The position numbers were made by a program, and so were the translations under genes. From NCBI GenBank assembly GCA_949298805.1, contig CASFXY010000013.1, positions 24,417 through 88,416 of the forward strand: a stretch of 64,000 nt of DNA, written 5' to 3'. Numbering within the stretch: position 1 is the stretch's first letter; every line of letters starts with the position of its first letter. The notes beneath the pieces were generated by a model. That model made no database searches and had not been told where the DNA came from. It saw only the letters and a list, made by a program, of their open reading frames with translations. Source of the stretch: an uncultured bacterium (lineage in GTDB: Bacteria; Cyanobacteriota; Vampirovibrionia; Gastranaerophilales; Gastranaerophilaceae). Shown here one piece after another: positions 1 through 8,316 of this stretch.

Positions 1-292
1 CATTAATAAAAGTTAAAATTTCGTCACGTTTTATTTTTTTAATTTCACATTCTTTAGAAGGTGTAAAATGGTCATAACCAAACACTTCGCCTTTTTCATT
101 TACTTTAAAAAACAGCTTAACTCTTGCCACATTTTGAGAGGCATCATATTTATCGTCGTATATTTCAATAATCTGGGCAAGGTATCTGTTGTCAGCTTCT
201 TGGACCAAAAGAAAATCCAGAAGCTTAAAGTCCTCCTCAATGGGGCTAAAGAGGATTCTTATTGTATCGTTTATAGTTTGAATAACCTGCAT
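1..292 (-). CDS. HerA/HAS-barrel-type ATP-binding protein, N-terminal part (runs off the window)
   Basis: The minus strand is open from an ATG at 290-292 to the window edge: 97 codons, beginning MQVIQTINDTIRILFS, with an in-frame TAG just upstream that fixes this as the first possible start. The stretch reads as a small beta-rich domain (FLLVQEADNRYLAQIIEI, then a KLFFKVN strand), which resembles the HAS-barrel that precedes the ATPase domain of HerA/DUF87 DNA-translocating ATPases. The P-loop would lie outside the window, so the family call is tentative. It is divergent from the glycosyltransferase at 361. The plus-strand open frame over the same bases is its antisense shadow. Confidence 0.6.
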   Translation of the reverse strand, partial: MQVIQTINDTIRILFSPIEEDFKLLDFLLVQEADNRYLAQIIEIYDDKYDASQNVARVKLFFKVNEKGEVFGYDHFTPSKECEIKKIKRDEILTFIN

Positions 293-348
293 CTGCTTTC
301 TCTACTTAAAAACTGTTTTAATTAATTATAACAAATGAACTTTTATTG

Positions 349-360
349 TAAAATTATAAT
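349..360 (+). promoter_or_regulatory. -10 element placed for a leaderless start
   Basis: TAAAAT at 349-354 ends 6 nt before the ATG at 361. No Shine-Dalgarno sequence lies between them. A typical start point 6-7 nt after the -10 would fall on the start codon itself. No good -35 is seen. Confidence 0.4.
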
Positions 361-1272
361 ATGAAAAGCTCTTTTTTTTCAATCGTCATAACTGCGTATA
401 ATAGTGAAAAATACATCAAACAGTGTATTTTTAGTGTGCTAAACCAAAACTTTGGGGATTATGAGTTAATTATAGTAGATGATTGTTCTTATGACAATAC
501 TTTGGAAATTATAAAAAAAATTGAAGATAACAGAATTAAAATTATACATTTGAAACAAAACAATGGTGTTGCAAATGCAAGGAATATCGCCTTAAAAGAG
601 TGCAGAGGCGAGTATGTATTATTTTTAGACAGTGATGATTATATCGAAGAAAATATGCTTAAAGATGCCTTTTGTGAGCTTTCGCGTGCAGATGTCGATG
701 TGCTTTTTTGCCCTTATTTTGTTTTTTGGGAAAATAAAAATAAATTTAAATTCTCAAATAAGTGTTATCGTCTTGATAAAATTAAAAAACTTCCGCGCCC
801 TTTTGATAAAGCTGATGCAAAGAATGCTTTGTATGAAACAAATTATGAATTGTGTACAAAATTTTATAAAAGAGATTTTTTACTTAAAAACAATATAAAT
901 TTTAAACCGCTTTTATTTGCAGAAGATTTACCTTTTTATTGGGAGGTTTTGCAAAAGGCAAAGAGTTTTTCATATATTAAAAAGCAATATTATTGCTACA
1001 GAAAAGGGCACAAGAGCTTAAATAAAGGACTCATTGTGCATTTTTTGCCACTTGCACTCAACTATTCAAGAGATTATGTTATGGGCATTGAAAATATCTT
1101 TTATAAAAAAACTGTTTCCATGCTTAATTTTTGGATTGTAAAAACTGATTTTGATTTAGAATTATATGAATTTGCAAGAAATTTTTGTAAAAATTATAAA
1201 ATTTTGAATATAAATTTGCTGATTATGCGACTAAAGTATAAAATATCTCTCAAACTGTGGGGTAAAATATAA
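361..1272 (+). CDS. Family 2 glycosyltransferase
   Basis: A 303-residue GT-A fold glycosyltransferase. The N-terminus has the usual SIVITAYNSEKYIKQCI nucleotide-sugar binding start, ELIIVDDCSYDNT follows, and the DxD-type metal motif is the LFLDSDD stretch near residue 90. Around residue 190 an AEDLPFYW segment corresponds to the ED acidic motif typical of capsule and LPS-type GT2 enzymes. No membrane segment is evident, so it probably acts at the cytoplasmic face on a lipid-linked or surface glycan. Donor and acceptor cannot be deduced. It stands alone before the tRNA/tuf unit, with a promoter-like element directly against the start. Confidence 0.85.
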   Translation: MKSSFFSIVITAYNSEKYIKQCIFSVLNQNFGDYELIIVDDCSYDNTLEIIKKIEDNRIKIIHLKQNNGVANARNIALKECRGEYVLFLDSDDYIEENMLKDAFCELSRADVDVLFCPYFVFWENKNKFKFSNKCYRLDKIKKLPRPFDKADAKNALYETNYELCTKFYKRDFLLKNNINFKPLLFAEDLPFYWEVLQKAKSFSYIKKQYYCYRKGHKSLNKGLIVHFLPLALNYSRDYVMGIENIFYKKTVSMLNFWIVKTDFDLELYEFARNFCKNYKILNINLLIMRLKYKISLKLWGKI

Positions 1273-1279
1273 ATTTTGC

Positions 1280-1308
1280 TTGACAGTTTGCCTTGTCCTT
1301 AATAATAT
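1280..1308 (+). promoter_or_regulatory. Sigma-70 type promoter of the tRNA-tuf unit
   Basis: TTGACA at 1280-1285 and TAATAT at 1303-1308 are separated by exactly 17 nt. The start point would be about 1315, shortly before the first tRNA at 1328. This is the closest match to consensus in the window, as expected for tRNA and EF-Tu expression. Confidence 0.75.
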
Positions 1309-1327
1309 TGTACATGTCAACTAAAAT

Positions 1328-1399
1328 GCCGATGTGGCTCAATGGTAGAGCAACGGTTTTGTAAACCGTAGGTTGGGGGTTCGATTCCCTCCATCGGCA
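1328..1399 (+). tRNA. tRNA-Thr (anticodon TGT)
   Basis: A complete cloverleaf can be drawn. Acceptor GCCGATG pairs with CATCGGC, the D stem is GCTC/GAGC, and the anticodon stem ACGGT/ACCGT encloses loop TTTGTAA with anticodon TGT. The TTCGATT T-loop is present and the discriminator base is A at 1399. CCA is not encoded. It is the first of three tRNA genes upstream of tuf, an arrangement like the thrU-tyrU-glyT-thrT-tufB unit of enterobacteria. Confidence 0.96.
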
Positions 1400-1436
1400 G
1401 ATTTTCTACAATTGCACATTAAAAATAAATTTTAAA

Positions 1437-1466
1437 GACATGGCGCACCCGTCAAGGGTTGTATAT
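1437..1466 (+). other. Possible remnant of a deleted tRNA-Thr copy
   Basis: Between the two threonine tRNAs, TGGCGCA at 1441-1447 repeats 1474-1480 (D-arm side) and CGTCAAGGG at 1450-1458 repeats 1528-1536 (T-arm/acceptor side) of the following tRNA. Only two bases lie between them. This is what a tRNA copy with its middle deleted would leave. It cannot fold as a tRNA. Confidence 0.35.
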
Positions 1467-1538
1467 GCCCTTGTGGCGCAGGGGTAGCGCACTCCCTTGG
1501 TAAGGGAGAGGCCACGAGTTCAAATCTCGTCAAGGGCA
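1467..1538 (+). tRNA. tRNA-Thr (anticodon GGT)
   Basis: Acceptor GCCCTTG pairs with CAAGGGC, the D stem is GCGC/GCGC, and the anticodon stem CTCCC/GGGAG encloses loop TTGGTAA with anticodon GGT. The T stem ACGAG/CTCGT has loop TTCAAAT. Discriminator A is at 1538 and CCA is not encoded. Together with the TGT isoacceptor it reads all ACN codons except possibly ACG by wobble. Confidence 0.95.
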
Positions 1539-1559
1539 TTTGTGTTTAAATTTTAATAT

Positions 1560-1646
<87 letters not shown>

Positions 1647-1669
1647 TTTTAAAAAGGAGAATCTATCTT

Positions 1670-2878
1670 ATGGCTAGAGAAAAATTTGAAAGAACCAAAC
1701 CGCACGTTAACGTGGGTACCATTGGTCACGTTGACCATGGTAAAACTACATTAACTGCTGCTATTACAGGTTCTATGGCTGCTGCGGGTAAGGCCGAAGC
1801 TAAAAAATTCGACGAAATTGATGCAGCTCCCGAAGAAAAAGCACGTGGTATTACAATTTCAACTGCACACGTTGAATATGAAACTGACACACGTCACTAT
1901 GCACACGTTGACTGCCCCGGCCACGCTGACTATGTAAAAAATATGATTACAGGTGCAGCTCAAATGGACGGTGCAATTCTTGTAGTTGCTGCAACTGACG
2001 GTGCAATGCCTCAAACTCGTGAACACATTTTGCTTGCTCGTCAAGTTGGTGTTCCTCGTTTGGTTGTATTTATGAACAAATGCGATATGGTCGATGATGA
2101 AGAACTTCTTGACTTGGTTGAAATGGAAGTTCGTGAAATGTTATCATCTTATGAATTTGACGGTGACAACATTCCTTTCATCAGAGGTTCAGCTCTAAAA
2201 GCTTTAGAAGCTGTTCAAGCTAATCCTTCCGTACAACGTGGCGAAGATAAATGGGTAGATAAAATTTGGGAACTTATGGATGCTATCGACAGCTACATTC
2301 CTACTCCCGAACGTGATTTAGACAAACCATTCTTGATGCCTGTTGAAGACGTTTTCTCTATCACAGGTCGTGGTACTGTTGCAACCGGTAGAGTAGAACG
2401 TGGCGTTGTTAAAGTTGGTGATGAAGTTGAAATCGTTGGATTTGGCGAAACTAAAAAATCAACTGTAACAGGTGTAGAAATGTTTAGAAAACTTCTTGAC
2501 CAAGGTCAAGCAGGTGATAACATTGGTGCTCTACTCCGCGGTATTGATAAAAAAGATATTCAACGCGGTCAAGTACTTGCTAAACCGGGTACAATTCACC
2601 CTCACACTAAATTTACTGCTAACGTGTATGTATTAACAAAAGATGAAGGTGGTCGTCATACTCCGTTCTTCCCCGGATATCGTCCTCAGTTTTATATCAG
2701 AACAACTGACGTTACAGGTTCAATTAAATTTGACGGCGAAATGGTTATGCCTGGTGATAACGTTGTAATGGACGTTGAACTAATTGCACCGGTTGCTATC
2801 GAACAAGGTATGAGATTTGCAATCCGTGAAGGTGGCAGAACTGTTGGTGCCGGCGTTGTAGATAAAATTATCGAATAA
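1670..2878 (+). CDS. tuf: Elongation factor Tu
   Basis: EF-Tu, 402 residues, brings aminoacyl-tRNA to the ribosome as a GTP complex. The G1 motif GHVDHGKT is at about residues 19-26, G3 DCPGHADY and G4 NKCD follow, and the beta-barrel domains end in [11 protein letters not shown]. The start is the ATG at 1670, giving the canonical [20 protein letters not shown], with AAAGGAGA (1653-1660) as ribosome binding site. The frame is open back into tRNA-Tyr but that extension is not conserved sequence. It is co-transcribed with the three tRNAs and closed by a terminator at 2899. Codons are noticeably less AT-biased than in neighbours, as expected for high expression. Confidence 0.99.
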   Translation: MAREKFERTKPHVNVGTIGHVDHGKTTLTAAITGSMAAAGKAEAKKFDEIDAAPEEKARGITISTAHVEYETDTRHYAHVDCPGHADYVKNMITGAAQMDGAILVVAATDGAMPQTREHILLARQVGVPRLVVFMNKCDMVDDEELLDLVEMEVREMLSSYEFDGDNIPFIRGSALKALEAVQANPSVQRGEDKWVDKIWELMDAIDSYIPTPERDLDKPFLMPVEDVFSITGRGTVATGRVERGVVKVGDEVEIVGFGETKKSTVTGVEMFRKLLDQGQAGDNIGALLRGIDKKDIQRGQVLAKPGTIHPHTKFTANVYVLTKDEGGRHTPFFPGYRPQFYIRTTDVTGSIKFDGEMVMPGDNVVMDVELIAPVAIEQGMRFAIREGGRTVGAGVVDKIIE

Positions 2879-2898
2879 TTTATTTGCAATATAAGTTT

Positions 2899-2926
2899 AA
2901 ACCCCGATTTTTTATCGGGGTTTTTT
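2899..2926 (+). terminator. Intrinsic terminator after tuf
   Basis: CCCCGAT (2902-2908) pairs with ATCGGGG (2914-2920), followed by six T residues. It closes the tRNA-tuf transcript. Confidence 0.9.
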
Positions 2927-2943
2927 AGTATAATATTTTAGAA

Positions 2944-4317
2944 ATGTTTAAAAAAAGTAATTTAAAAGTTTTACCTTATATTATTATTTTTATATTTGCG
3001 CTTTTTGTTGTTTCGTTCAAGTTTTTACTTTGTCGTTCTCTTTGGTTGGATGAAGCAGCACTTGCAAATAATATTTTATTGAAAGACAGCATTTTAAATA
3101 ATGTGACTTTTCTGCAAAGTGCACCACCATTATTTAAGTTAATATCTTTGTTTTCAACTAAATTATTTGGTGTTAATGAGTATGCATTAAGGCTTTTTCC
3201 GCTTTTGTGTTTTATTTTTTCGACAGTTCTTTTTTATTTTTGCGTGAATAAACTTTTCAAAACTGATTTTCAGAAAATATGTGCTTTTTTTGCATTTTGT
3301 TTTAATCCTTTTGTTATTTATTATGCCGTTGAATTTAAGCAATACAGTTGTGATTTATTTGTTGCGCTTTTGTTTATTTATTTTTGTCTTTATTTTGATT
3401 TTAAAAATATGCGACTTAAAAACTTTGCAATATTTAGCATCTTTTATGCATTGGTAATTTGGTTATCACATTTTGCACTTTTTCTTTTTATACCTCTTTT
3501 AATGTTTTTTATATTTAATTTTAAGTCTTGTATCTTTTCAAAAAAAATTTTTATATTTATATTTACTTTTTTAATTTCTTTTTTGCCTTTTTATTTTTTG
3601 CATCTGAATTTTATTTCCGGTAATGTTCAGTTGCATAATTATTGGCAGGATAGTTTTGTATATTCTTTTGGAAACTTTTTTGTACTTTTTAAACTTTTTC
3701 TTTCGGCTCTATTTCCTTTTGCAAATTTTATAATTATTTCCGTTTTGCTTATTATCTCTTTTTTCCTTTTTAAAAATGACTGTAAAAAAGTTTTTTTAAT
3801 ATTATTTTTTATAAGTCCTTTTTTGGCATCTTTTTTATCGTTGTATCCCTTTAATGCAAGGCTTTTTTTGCCGCTTGTGCCGTTAATTTTAATTTTTATT
3901 TTTTCAATAGGTAATAATAAAAATGTGTTGAATTATCTGTTATTTCTAGTATTTTTGCCATATTTTGCTTATTCTATTTTTTTTACGGTTAACAAAAATA
4001 CACTCTATCGTGAAGAAATGCGCCCTTTACTTTCTTATTTGTCAAAAAATGTGGTCAATGATGAAATTATATATCTGAAACGCGGTGCACATCAGGCTTT
4101 TAGGTTTTATACATTAAATTATGATAAACCATATAATTTTGATAATGAGATAATATATGAACAAAATTGTCCGCAAAATAGTGAATTTTGCAATCTAAAG
4201 AAGGGTAAAATTTGGGTTATTTGTGCGCAAAATTCGGATAATTTGCCAAAAAACGCGCATTTGTTAAAAAGATTGAACTTTAGGGGAAATAATCTTTACT
4301 ATATTGTGATAGAATAA
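2944..4317 (+). CDS. GT-C family membrane glycosyltransferase (GT39/ArnT/PMT-like)
   Basis: A 457-residue polytopic protein with about ten hydrophobic helices and a short C-terminal soluble domain (from about residue 350). The first loop holds SLWLDEAALANNI. An acidic DE pair at this place is the hallmark of GT-C enzymes that use polyprenyl-phosphate sugars. SAPPLFKLISLFS follows where related enzymes have the PPL motif. It probably transfers a sugar from an undecaprenyl carrier at the periplasmic face. Substrate is unknown. The ATG at 2944 has no Shine-Dalgarno, but TATAAT at 2929-2934 lies 9 nt upstream, right behind the tuf terminator. The glyoxalase starts 16 nt after its stop. Confidence 0.7.
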   Translation: MFKKSNLKVLPYIIIFIFALFVVSFKFLLCRSLWLDEAALANNILLKDSILNNVTFLQSAPPLFKLISLFSTKLFGVNEYALRLFPLLCFIFSTVLFYFCVNKLFKTDFQKICAFFAFCFNPFVIYYAVEFKQYSCDLFVALLFIYFCLYFDFKNMRLKNFAIFSIFYALVIWLSHFALFLFIPLLMFFIFNFKSCIFSKKIFIFIFTFLISFLPFYFLHLNFISGNVQLHNYWQDSFVYSFGNFFVLFKLFLSALFPFANFIIISVLLIISFFLFKNDCKKVFLILFFISPFLASFLSLYPFNARLFLPLVPLILIFIFSIGNNKNVLNYLLFLVFLPYFAYSIFFTVNKNTLYREEMRPLLSYLSKNVVNDEIIYLKRGAHQAFRFYTLNYDKPYNFDNEIIYEQNCPQNSEFCNLKKGKIWVICAQNSDNLPKNAHLLKRLNFRGNNLYYIVIE

Positions 4318-4333
4318 TTTTCAGGAGGTTATT

Positions 4334-4735
4334 ATGAAATATTTGCATTCAATGATAAGAGTTAACAACTTAAGAGAATCTTTGAGATTTTATCAAGAAT
4401 TAATTGGTTTGAAATTGCAAAATAAAAAAGATTTAGATGATTGTACGCTTTATTTTTTAGCAGAATATGAAGGTGCGCCGGAAATTGAACTTACCGATAA
4501 TTGGCAAAAACCGCTTGCCCCATATAAAACAGGTCAAACATTCGGACATTTTGCTTTTGAGTGTGAAGATATGGGGGCATTTGTGCAAAAAGTTAAAGAT
4601 ATGGGCTATGAGCTTATGTATGGTGAACCTTTTAATCTTGATTTAAAAAATGAGGATGGCACTGTTACAATAAAAAGAATTGCTTTTATAAAAGACCCTG
4701 ACGGCAATGAAGTTGAAATAATTTATAAAAATTAA
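4334..4735 (+). CDS. gloA: Glyoxalase I family protein (lactoylglutathione lyase-like)
   Basis: A 133-residue single-domain vicinal-oxygen-chelate protein, the normal length for bacterial GlxI. Metal ligands expected for the family are present: His5 (MKYLH), Glu52 (IELTDNW), His72 (FGHFAFE) and Glu128 (DPDGNEVEII). It would convert the hemithioacetal of methylglyoxal to a lactoyl thiol ester, detoxifying methylglyoxal. The thiol in this organism is unknown. AGGAGG lies 7 nt before the ATG. It follows the membrane glycosyltransferase closely and ends in a long bidirectional hairpin. Confidence 0.85.
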   Translation: MKYLHSMIRVNNLRESLRFYQELIGLKLQNKKDLDDCTLYFLAEYEGAPEIELTDNWQKPLAPYKTGQTFGHFAFECEDMGAFVQKVKDMGYELMYGEPFNLDLKNEDGTVTIKRIAFIKDPDGNEVEIIYKN

Positions 4736-4763
4736 ATAGCGAGGTATTTGCCTCGCTATTTAA
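4732..4763. terminator. Bidirectional intrinsic terminator
   Basis: A perfect 13-bp stem (4732-4744 with 4751-4763) and a 6-nt loop lie between the convergent gloA and SIMPL genes. The stop codon of gloA is inside the first arm. A/T runs on both sides let it work in both directions. Confidence 0.85.
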
Positions 4764-4764
4764 T

Positions 4765-5490
4765 TTATCTTACCGAAAATACTACATTTGCAACTGCTGT
4801 AATTTTCTTGTCAATAGTTGATGAGTCGTTTATACCCCAGTCTGATACTTCATTTGAATCGGCAGGAGTTATTTGCATAACACCCATTTTAAGAGATGAA
4901 ATTTTGCCAACATGATTGTTTGTTGCCTTTAACATGCCTTCTGCGCGTACTTTAGCATCTGCTGTTGCTGCTTTTAAAAGTTCCGCTTTTTTCTTGTTTA
5001 AATCGCTGTAATAGTATTCGGGAGAAAAGGCTTGCAATGTAATACCTTTTTGAATTAAAGACGGAATTTGCAGGTAGACTTTGTTAACAAGCTCAGGATT
5101 GTCTGATGTAATTTTTAATATTTGGTCATAATTATAAAAAGCGACATCCTGAGTATAGTTGCCTTTTGCATCTCTTTTGTATGTAGGGTAGTTTGTTATT
5201 CCAAGATATGAAATTTGCTCTTTTTTAATTCCTGATTGAATTAAAAAATCTACAACAAGGGGCATTTGCGATACAAGTTTATTATATGCTTCAACTGAAG
5301 TCGGTGCTTTTGCTGAAACTTGAACTTTCCAGCTTGCACTGTCTGATTTTACAATTTCATAAGCCGAGCCTGTTACTGTAATTTCATTTTTCTTAAAGTT
5401 GCTTGATAGTACTGATGCGCCAATAATAAGACATAAACCTAAAATCAGCCCAAGCATAACAACTTGAATTTTTGCAAGTTTTTCAATCAT
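4765..5490 (-). CDS. SIMPL domain (DUF541) membrane-anchored protein
   Basis: A 241-residue protein with one N-terminal hydrophobic helix (VVMLGLILGLCLIIGASVL) and a periplasmic SIMPL/DUF541 domain starting at EITVTGSAYEIVKSDSASW. YYYSDLNKKKAELLKAATADA is the conserved helix of this family. Its biochemical role is unknown. Relatives are periplasmic or outer-membrane associated. The start is the ATG at 5490, 6 nt after GAGGAG; an in-frame TTG at 5505 overlaps the upstream stop and is less likely. It follows the peptide-binding protein by 11 nt and should be co-transcribed with it. A second, differently anchored SIMPL protein is at 40621. Confidence 0.85.
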   Translation of the reverse strand: MIEKLAKIQVVMLGLILGLCLIIGASVLSSNFKKNEITVTGSAYEIVKSDSASWKVQVSAKAPTSVEAYNKLVSQMPLVVDFLIQSGIKKEQISYLGITNYPTYKRDAKGNYTQDVAFYNYDQILKITSDNPELVNKVYLQIPSLIQKGITLQAFSPEYYYSDLNKKKAELLKAATADAKVRAEGMLKATNNHVGKISSLKMGVMQITPADSNEVSDWGINDSSTIDKKITAVANVVFSVR

Positions 5491-5501
5491 TCTTTTTCTC
5501 C

Positions 5502-7349
5502 TCAATCAATGTAAATTTCTTCTATATTGTGCAAAGTGCCGCCTAATTCAGTAGGGTAAATATTTTTAAATTTTTTTCTTATTGCGATAATATTCGCAGG
5601 ACTGTACAGATAAATTACAGGATTTTGTTCTGCTACAATTTGTTGATACTTGTTATAAAGCTCTTTTCTTTTTTTAAAATCAAGTTCGAGAGCTGCTTGT
5701 TTGAAAATTTTATCAAGTTCTTTTTCAAATGGCAATATTTTATCCGTACTTTTCAAATCTTCTTCACTTCGCTGGTTAAAAAGGTGTAAAGCCCCGTCAG
5801 ACGTCCAGACATTGTGCCCAGAATGCGGCTCGAGCGGGTTGCCTGTAAGCGCAATTAAAATGGCATCCCAATCATAAGTATTTGAAAGTTTTGCAACAAG
5901 CGAATTAAACTCAACAGGTTTAAAATTTACTTTCATCCCTAACTGCTGCAGGTCTTCTTTAATACTAACGCCTGTTGCCTCTCTTTGTGTGTTACCTGCA
6001 TTTGTTAAAAGTTCAAATTCCACTCTGTTGCCGAATTTATCATATAATTTATTGTCTTTTAAATAAAACCCTGATTTTTTTAAAAGTTCTTTTGCATAGT
6101 TAATGTCTTGCTTGTGTCCTTTTGCAATTTCTTCATTTAAAAATATGCTTGAAATAGATTCTGAAGTATACAGAGGTTCCCCAACACCGGATAAAACATT
6201 TAAGACAAGATTTTCTCTGTCGATTGCCCAATCGACAGCGCTTCTAAAGTTAGAATCATTAAACCATCTTTGTTTTATAGGATTGACGTAATATTTTCCT
6301 TCCTTGTTTTTTCTTGTGTTCATATTAAAGACAATAAAAGTTGTACTTGTTGTAGGTCCAAGATTATATAAAGTAAAATCACCATGTTTTTCAAGCTCGC
6401 GATAACGTGCTACCATTGAGCCTTGCAGATTTACAATATCTGTTTCCAAGCCTTCAAATTTTAGCGTGTCATTGTTTAAATCTCCAACAATTAAAATTAC
6501 GTATTTATCTAAATAGGGCAGTTTTCGACCGTTTTTATCAATCATATAATAATTTGGGTTTCTTTTGTAAATCACCCTTTGCGCGGGTACGTATTCGGAA
6601 ATTTTAAATGCCCCCGATGTTACAAAGTCGCTCGGTTTAGCGTTTGTGCTCAAATAACTCCTAAAATAGTTTTTTCCTTTGTCTGTTGCTATTTTAAAAA
6701 CATGTTTTGGCGCAATTGGCGTGGTAAGCATTCTTAAAAATGGTGCAAAGGGTTTTGGGGTAGTAAATTTAACCGTATATTTATCAATTTTTTCCACGCT
6801 TGGTAACTTTCCTTCAATATAAAGAGAATCTCTTGTCGCAGTGTCGCCAAAGCCACCAAAAATTATTGTTCCATAAGTATAAATAACGTCATCTGCGGTT
6901 ATTTCTTTGCCGTCAGACCACTTTATTCCATGGCGAAGATGTACTATGTATGTTTTTTTATCAGGTAAAATTTCTATGCTTTTTGCAAGTTTTGGAATGA
7001 TTGAGCCATCATAAGGATCTGTTGTAAATAACCCGTCATACATTATTCCTGCGAGTTGTGCGGAAGTATTGTCATTTGCATTGAAAGGATTAAAAGTTTT
7101 AGGTCCTTCGCCAATTGTTGAGGATATTATCTCTCCGCCAAATTTTCCTGTTTCGCCACGTGCTTGAAGATAGTCAACACCATCTATTGTTATATTTTTT
7201 GGTTTTTCAAAATCGTAATTTGTAACCTCGAGTGCTCGAATGTCGCCAAGATAAACATTTTCATCAAAACCAAAATCTTTTTTAAGGCAACTTTTTAAAA
7301 GTAAAAGTGTAGCCAGTAATATTAAAATTATGTATACAATTCTTTTCAT
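5502..7349 (-). CDS. Peptide/oligopeptide ABC transporter substrate-binding protein (SBP family 5)
   Basis: A 615-residue family 5 solute-binding protein (OppA/DppA/AppA class). The conserved opening is seen as GPKTFNPFNANDNTSAQLAGIMYDGL, then LRHGIKWSDGKEITADDVIYTY, then WFNDSNFRSAVDWAIDRENLV. The N-terminus is a signal peptide, and Cys21 after LLLLKS could be a weak lipobox, so it may be lipid-anchored. No permease or ATPase gene lies nearby, so it works with transporters encoded elsewhere or in signalling. An extended -10 (TGCTAAAAT) ends 7 nt before the ATG and there is no Shine-Dalgarno. Confidence 0.88.
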   Translation of the reverse strand: MKRIVYIILILLATLLLLKSCLKKDFGFDENVYLGDIRALEVTNYDFEKPKNITIDGVDYLQARGETGKFGGEIISSTIGEGPKTFNPFNANDNTSAQLAGIMYDGLFTTDPYDGSIIPKLAKSIEILPDKKTYIVHLRHGIKWSDGKEITADDVIYTYGTIIFGGFGDTATRDSLYIEGKLPSVEKIDKYTVKFTTPKPFAPFLRMLTTPIAPKHVFKIATDKGKNYFRSYLSTNAKPSDFVTSGAFKISEYVPAQRVIYKRNPNYYMIDKNGRKLPYLDKYVILIVGDLNNDTLKFEGLETDIVNLQGSMVARYRELEKHGDFTLYNLGPTTSTTFIVFNMNTRKNKEGKYYVNPIKQRWFNDSNFRSAVDWAIDRENLVLNVLSGVGEPLYTSESISSIFLNEEIAKGHKQDINYAKELLKKSGFYLKDNKLYDKFGNRVEFELLTNAGNTQREATGVSIKEDLQQLGMKVNFKPVEFNSLVAKLSNTYDWDAILIALTGNPLEPHSGHNVWTSDGALHLFNQRSEEDLKSTDKILPFEKELDKIFKQAALELDFKKRKELYNKYQQIVAEQNPVIYLYSPANIIAIRKKFKNIYPTELGGTLHNIEEIYID

Positions 7350-7365
7350 TATATTGATTTTAGCA
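7350..7365 (-). promoter_or_regulatory. Extended -10 element, leaderless geometry
   Basis: On the minus strand TG-C-TAAAAT (hexamer 7357-7362) ends 7 nt before the ATG of the substrate-binding protein gene. No ribosome binding site is present. Confidence 0.5.
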
Positions 7366-7446
7366 CAATTATCTGATATATAAATGGATTAAAGGATGAT
7401 TTATCCGTATTATTTTCCCCGAATTAGAATATACAGGAATTAATTT

Positions 7447-8268
7447 ATGAGAATATTGGTTACAGGTGCAACAGGGAGTTTAGGGCAAGAGTTATGTCCT
7501 ATGTTAGAGCAAGAAGGTTGGCTTTTTTGGGCAACTAACAGTAAAATTTTCGATATTACCAATACAAAAATGGTTAATGAAATAATAAACAAAGTTAGCT
7601 TAGATTTTATTATCCACCTTGCTGCATACACAAATATTGATTTAGCGGAAACTCATAAAGAAGAAGCCTTCAGGGTTAATCATATTGGGACAAAAAATCT
7701 TGCAAAAATAGCTAAAAAACTTGATGTGCCGATTTTATACGTGAGTACGGATAATGTTTTTGACGGTACAAAAGATTCGCCTTATAAAACTTCTGACAAT
7801 GCTAATCCTTTAAATGTTTACGGTTTATCTAAATTAAAAGGTGAAGAAGAAATATTAAAAACATGCAAAAAATACTACATAATAAGGACGGGCTGGTTGT
7901 ATGGCAAAGGGTCAAAAAATTATGTTGATACCATGCTTACCTTTTCAATGCTAAGGCGCGAGATAAGTGTTGTTGATGATCAAATAGGCTGCCCCACTTG
8001 GACAAAGGATTTATGCGAACAAATTATTAATATAATGAAAGAAAATAAACCATACGGTACTTATCATCTATGCTCGTCCGGTCAAGCGGGCTGGGCCGAT
8101 TTTACAAAGAAAATTTTTGAAATTAAAAAACGCAATGTAAGTGTTAATGCTATTGATAAAAGTGATTTTCCGCGTCCGGCGAAAAGACCGCATTATTGCG
8201 TGTTAAATAATGATAATTTAATGCCGGATTGGGAGGAATCGCTGGAAAAATATCTTATTGGCAAATAG
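7447..8268 (+). CDS. rfbD: NAD-dependent sugar reductase, RmlD (dTDP-4-dehydrorhamnose reductase) family
   Basis: A 273-residue short-chain dehydrogenase of the RmlD type. The nucleotide-binding GATGSLG is at residues 7-13, VSTDNVFDG holds the active-site region, and YGLSK supplies the catalytic Tyr and Lys. GCPTWT and the C-terminal RPHYCVLNND (RP..S.L.N in the family) fit RmlD. It reduces a dTDP-4-keto-6-deoxy sugar in the last step of dTDP-rhamnose synthesis. The neighbouring manC suggests a GDP-sugar branch instead or as well, and rmlA/B/C are not in the window, so the exact nucleotide sugar is open. AGGA lies 9 nt before the start. Confidence 0.8.
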   Translation: MRILVTGATGSLGQELCPMLEQEGWLFWATNSKIFDITNTKMVNEIINKVSLDFIIHLAAYTNIDLAETHKEEAFRVNHIGTKNLAKIAKKLDVPILYVSTDNVFDGTKDSPYKTSDNANPLNVYGLSKLKGEEEILKTCKKYYIIRTGWLYGKGSKNYVDTMLTFSMLRREISVVDDQIGCPTWTKDLCEQIINIMKENKPYGTYHLCSSGQAGWADFTKKIFEIKKRNVSVNAIDKSDFPRPAKRPHYCVLNNDNLMPDWEESLEKYLIGK

Positions 8269-8287
8269 GTCAAAGTTGTTGTATAAT
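8258..8287 (+). promoter_or_regulatory. Promoter of manC
   Basis: TTGGCA (8258-8263) and TATAAT (8282-8287) are separated by 18 nt. The expected leader of about 22 nt carries GGGAG before the ATG at 8317. This is a leadered promoter, a useful contrast to the leaderless geometry elsewhere. Confidence 0.6.
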
Positions 8288-8316
8288 CAATAAAGACAGA
8301 TTGCAGGGAGTAAAAG

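Noticed and set aside
68..325. Plus-strand open frame at the left edge
   Set aside because: It is the antisense of the better-supported minus-strand gene (1-292) and has no family resemblance or ribosome binding site.
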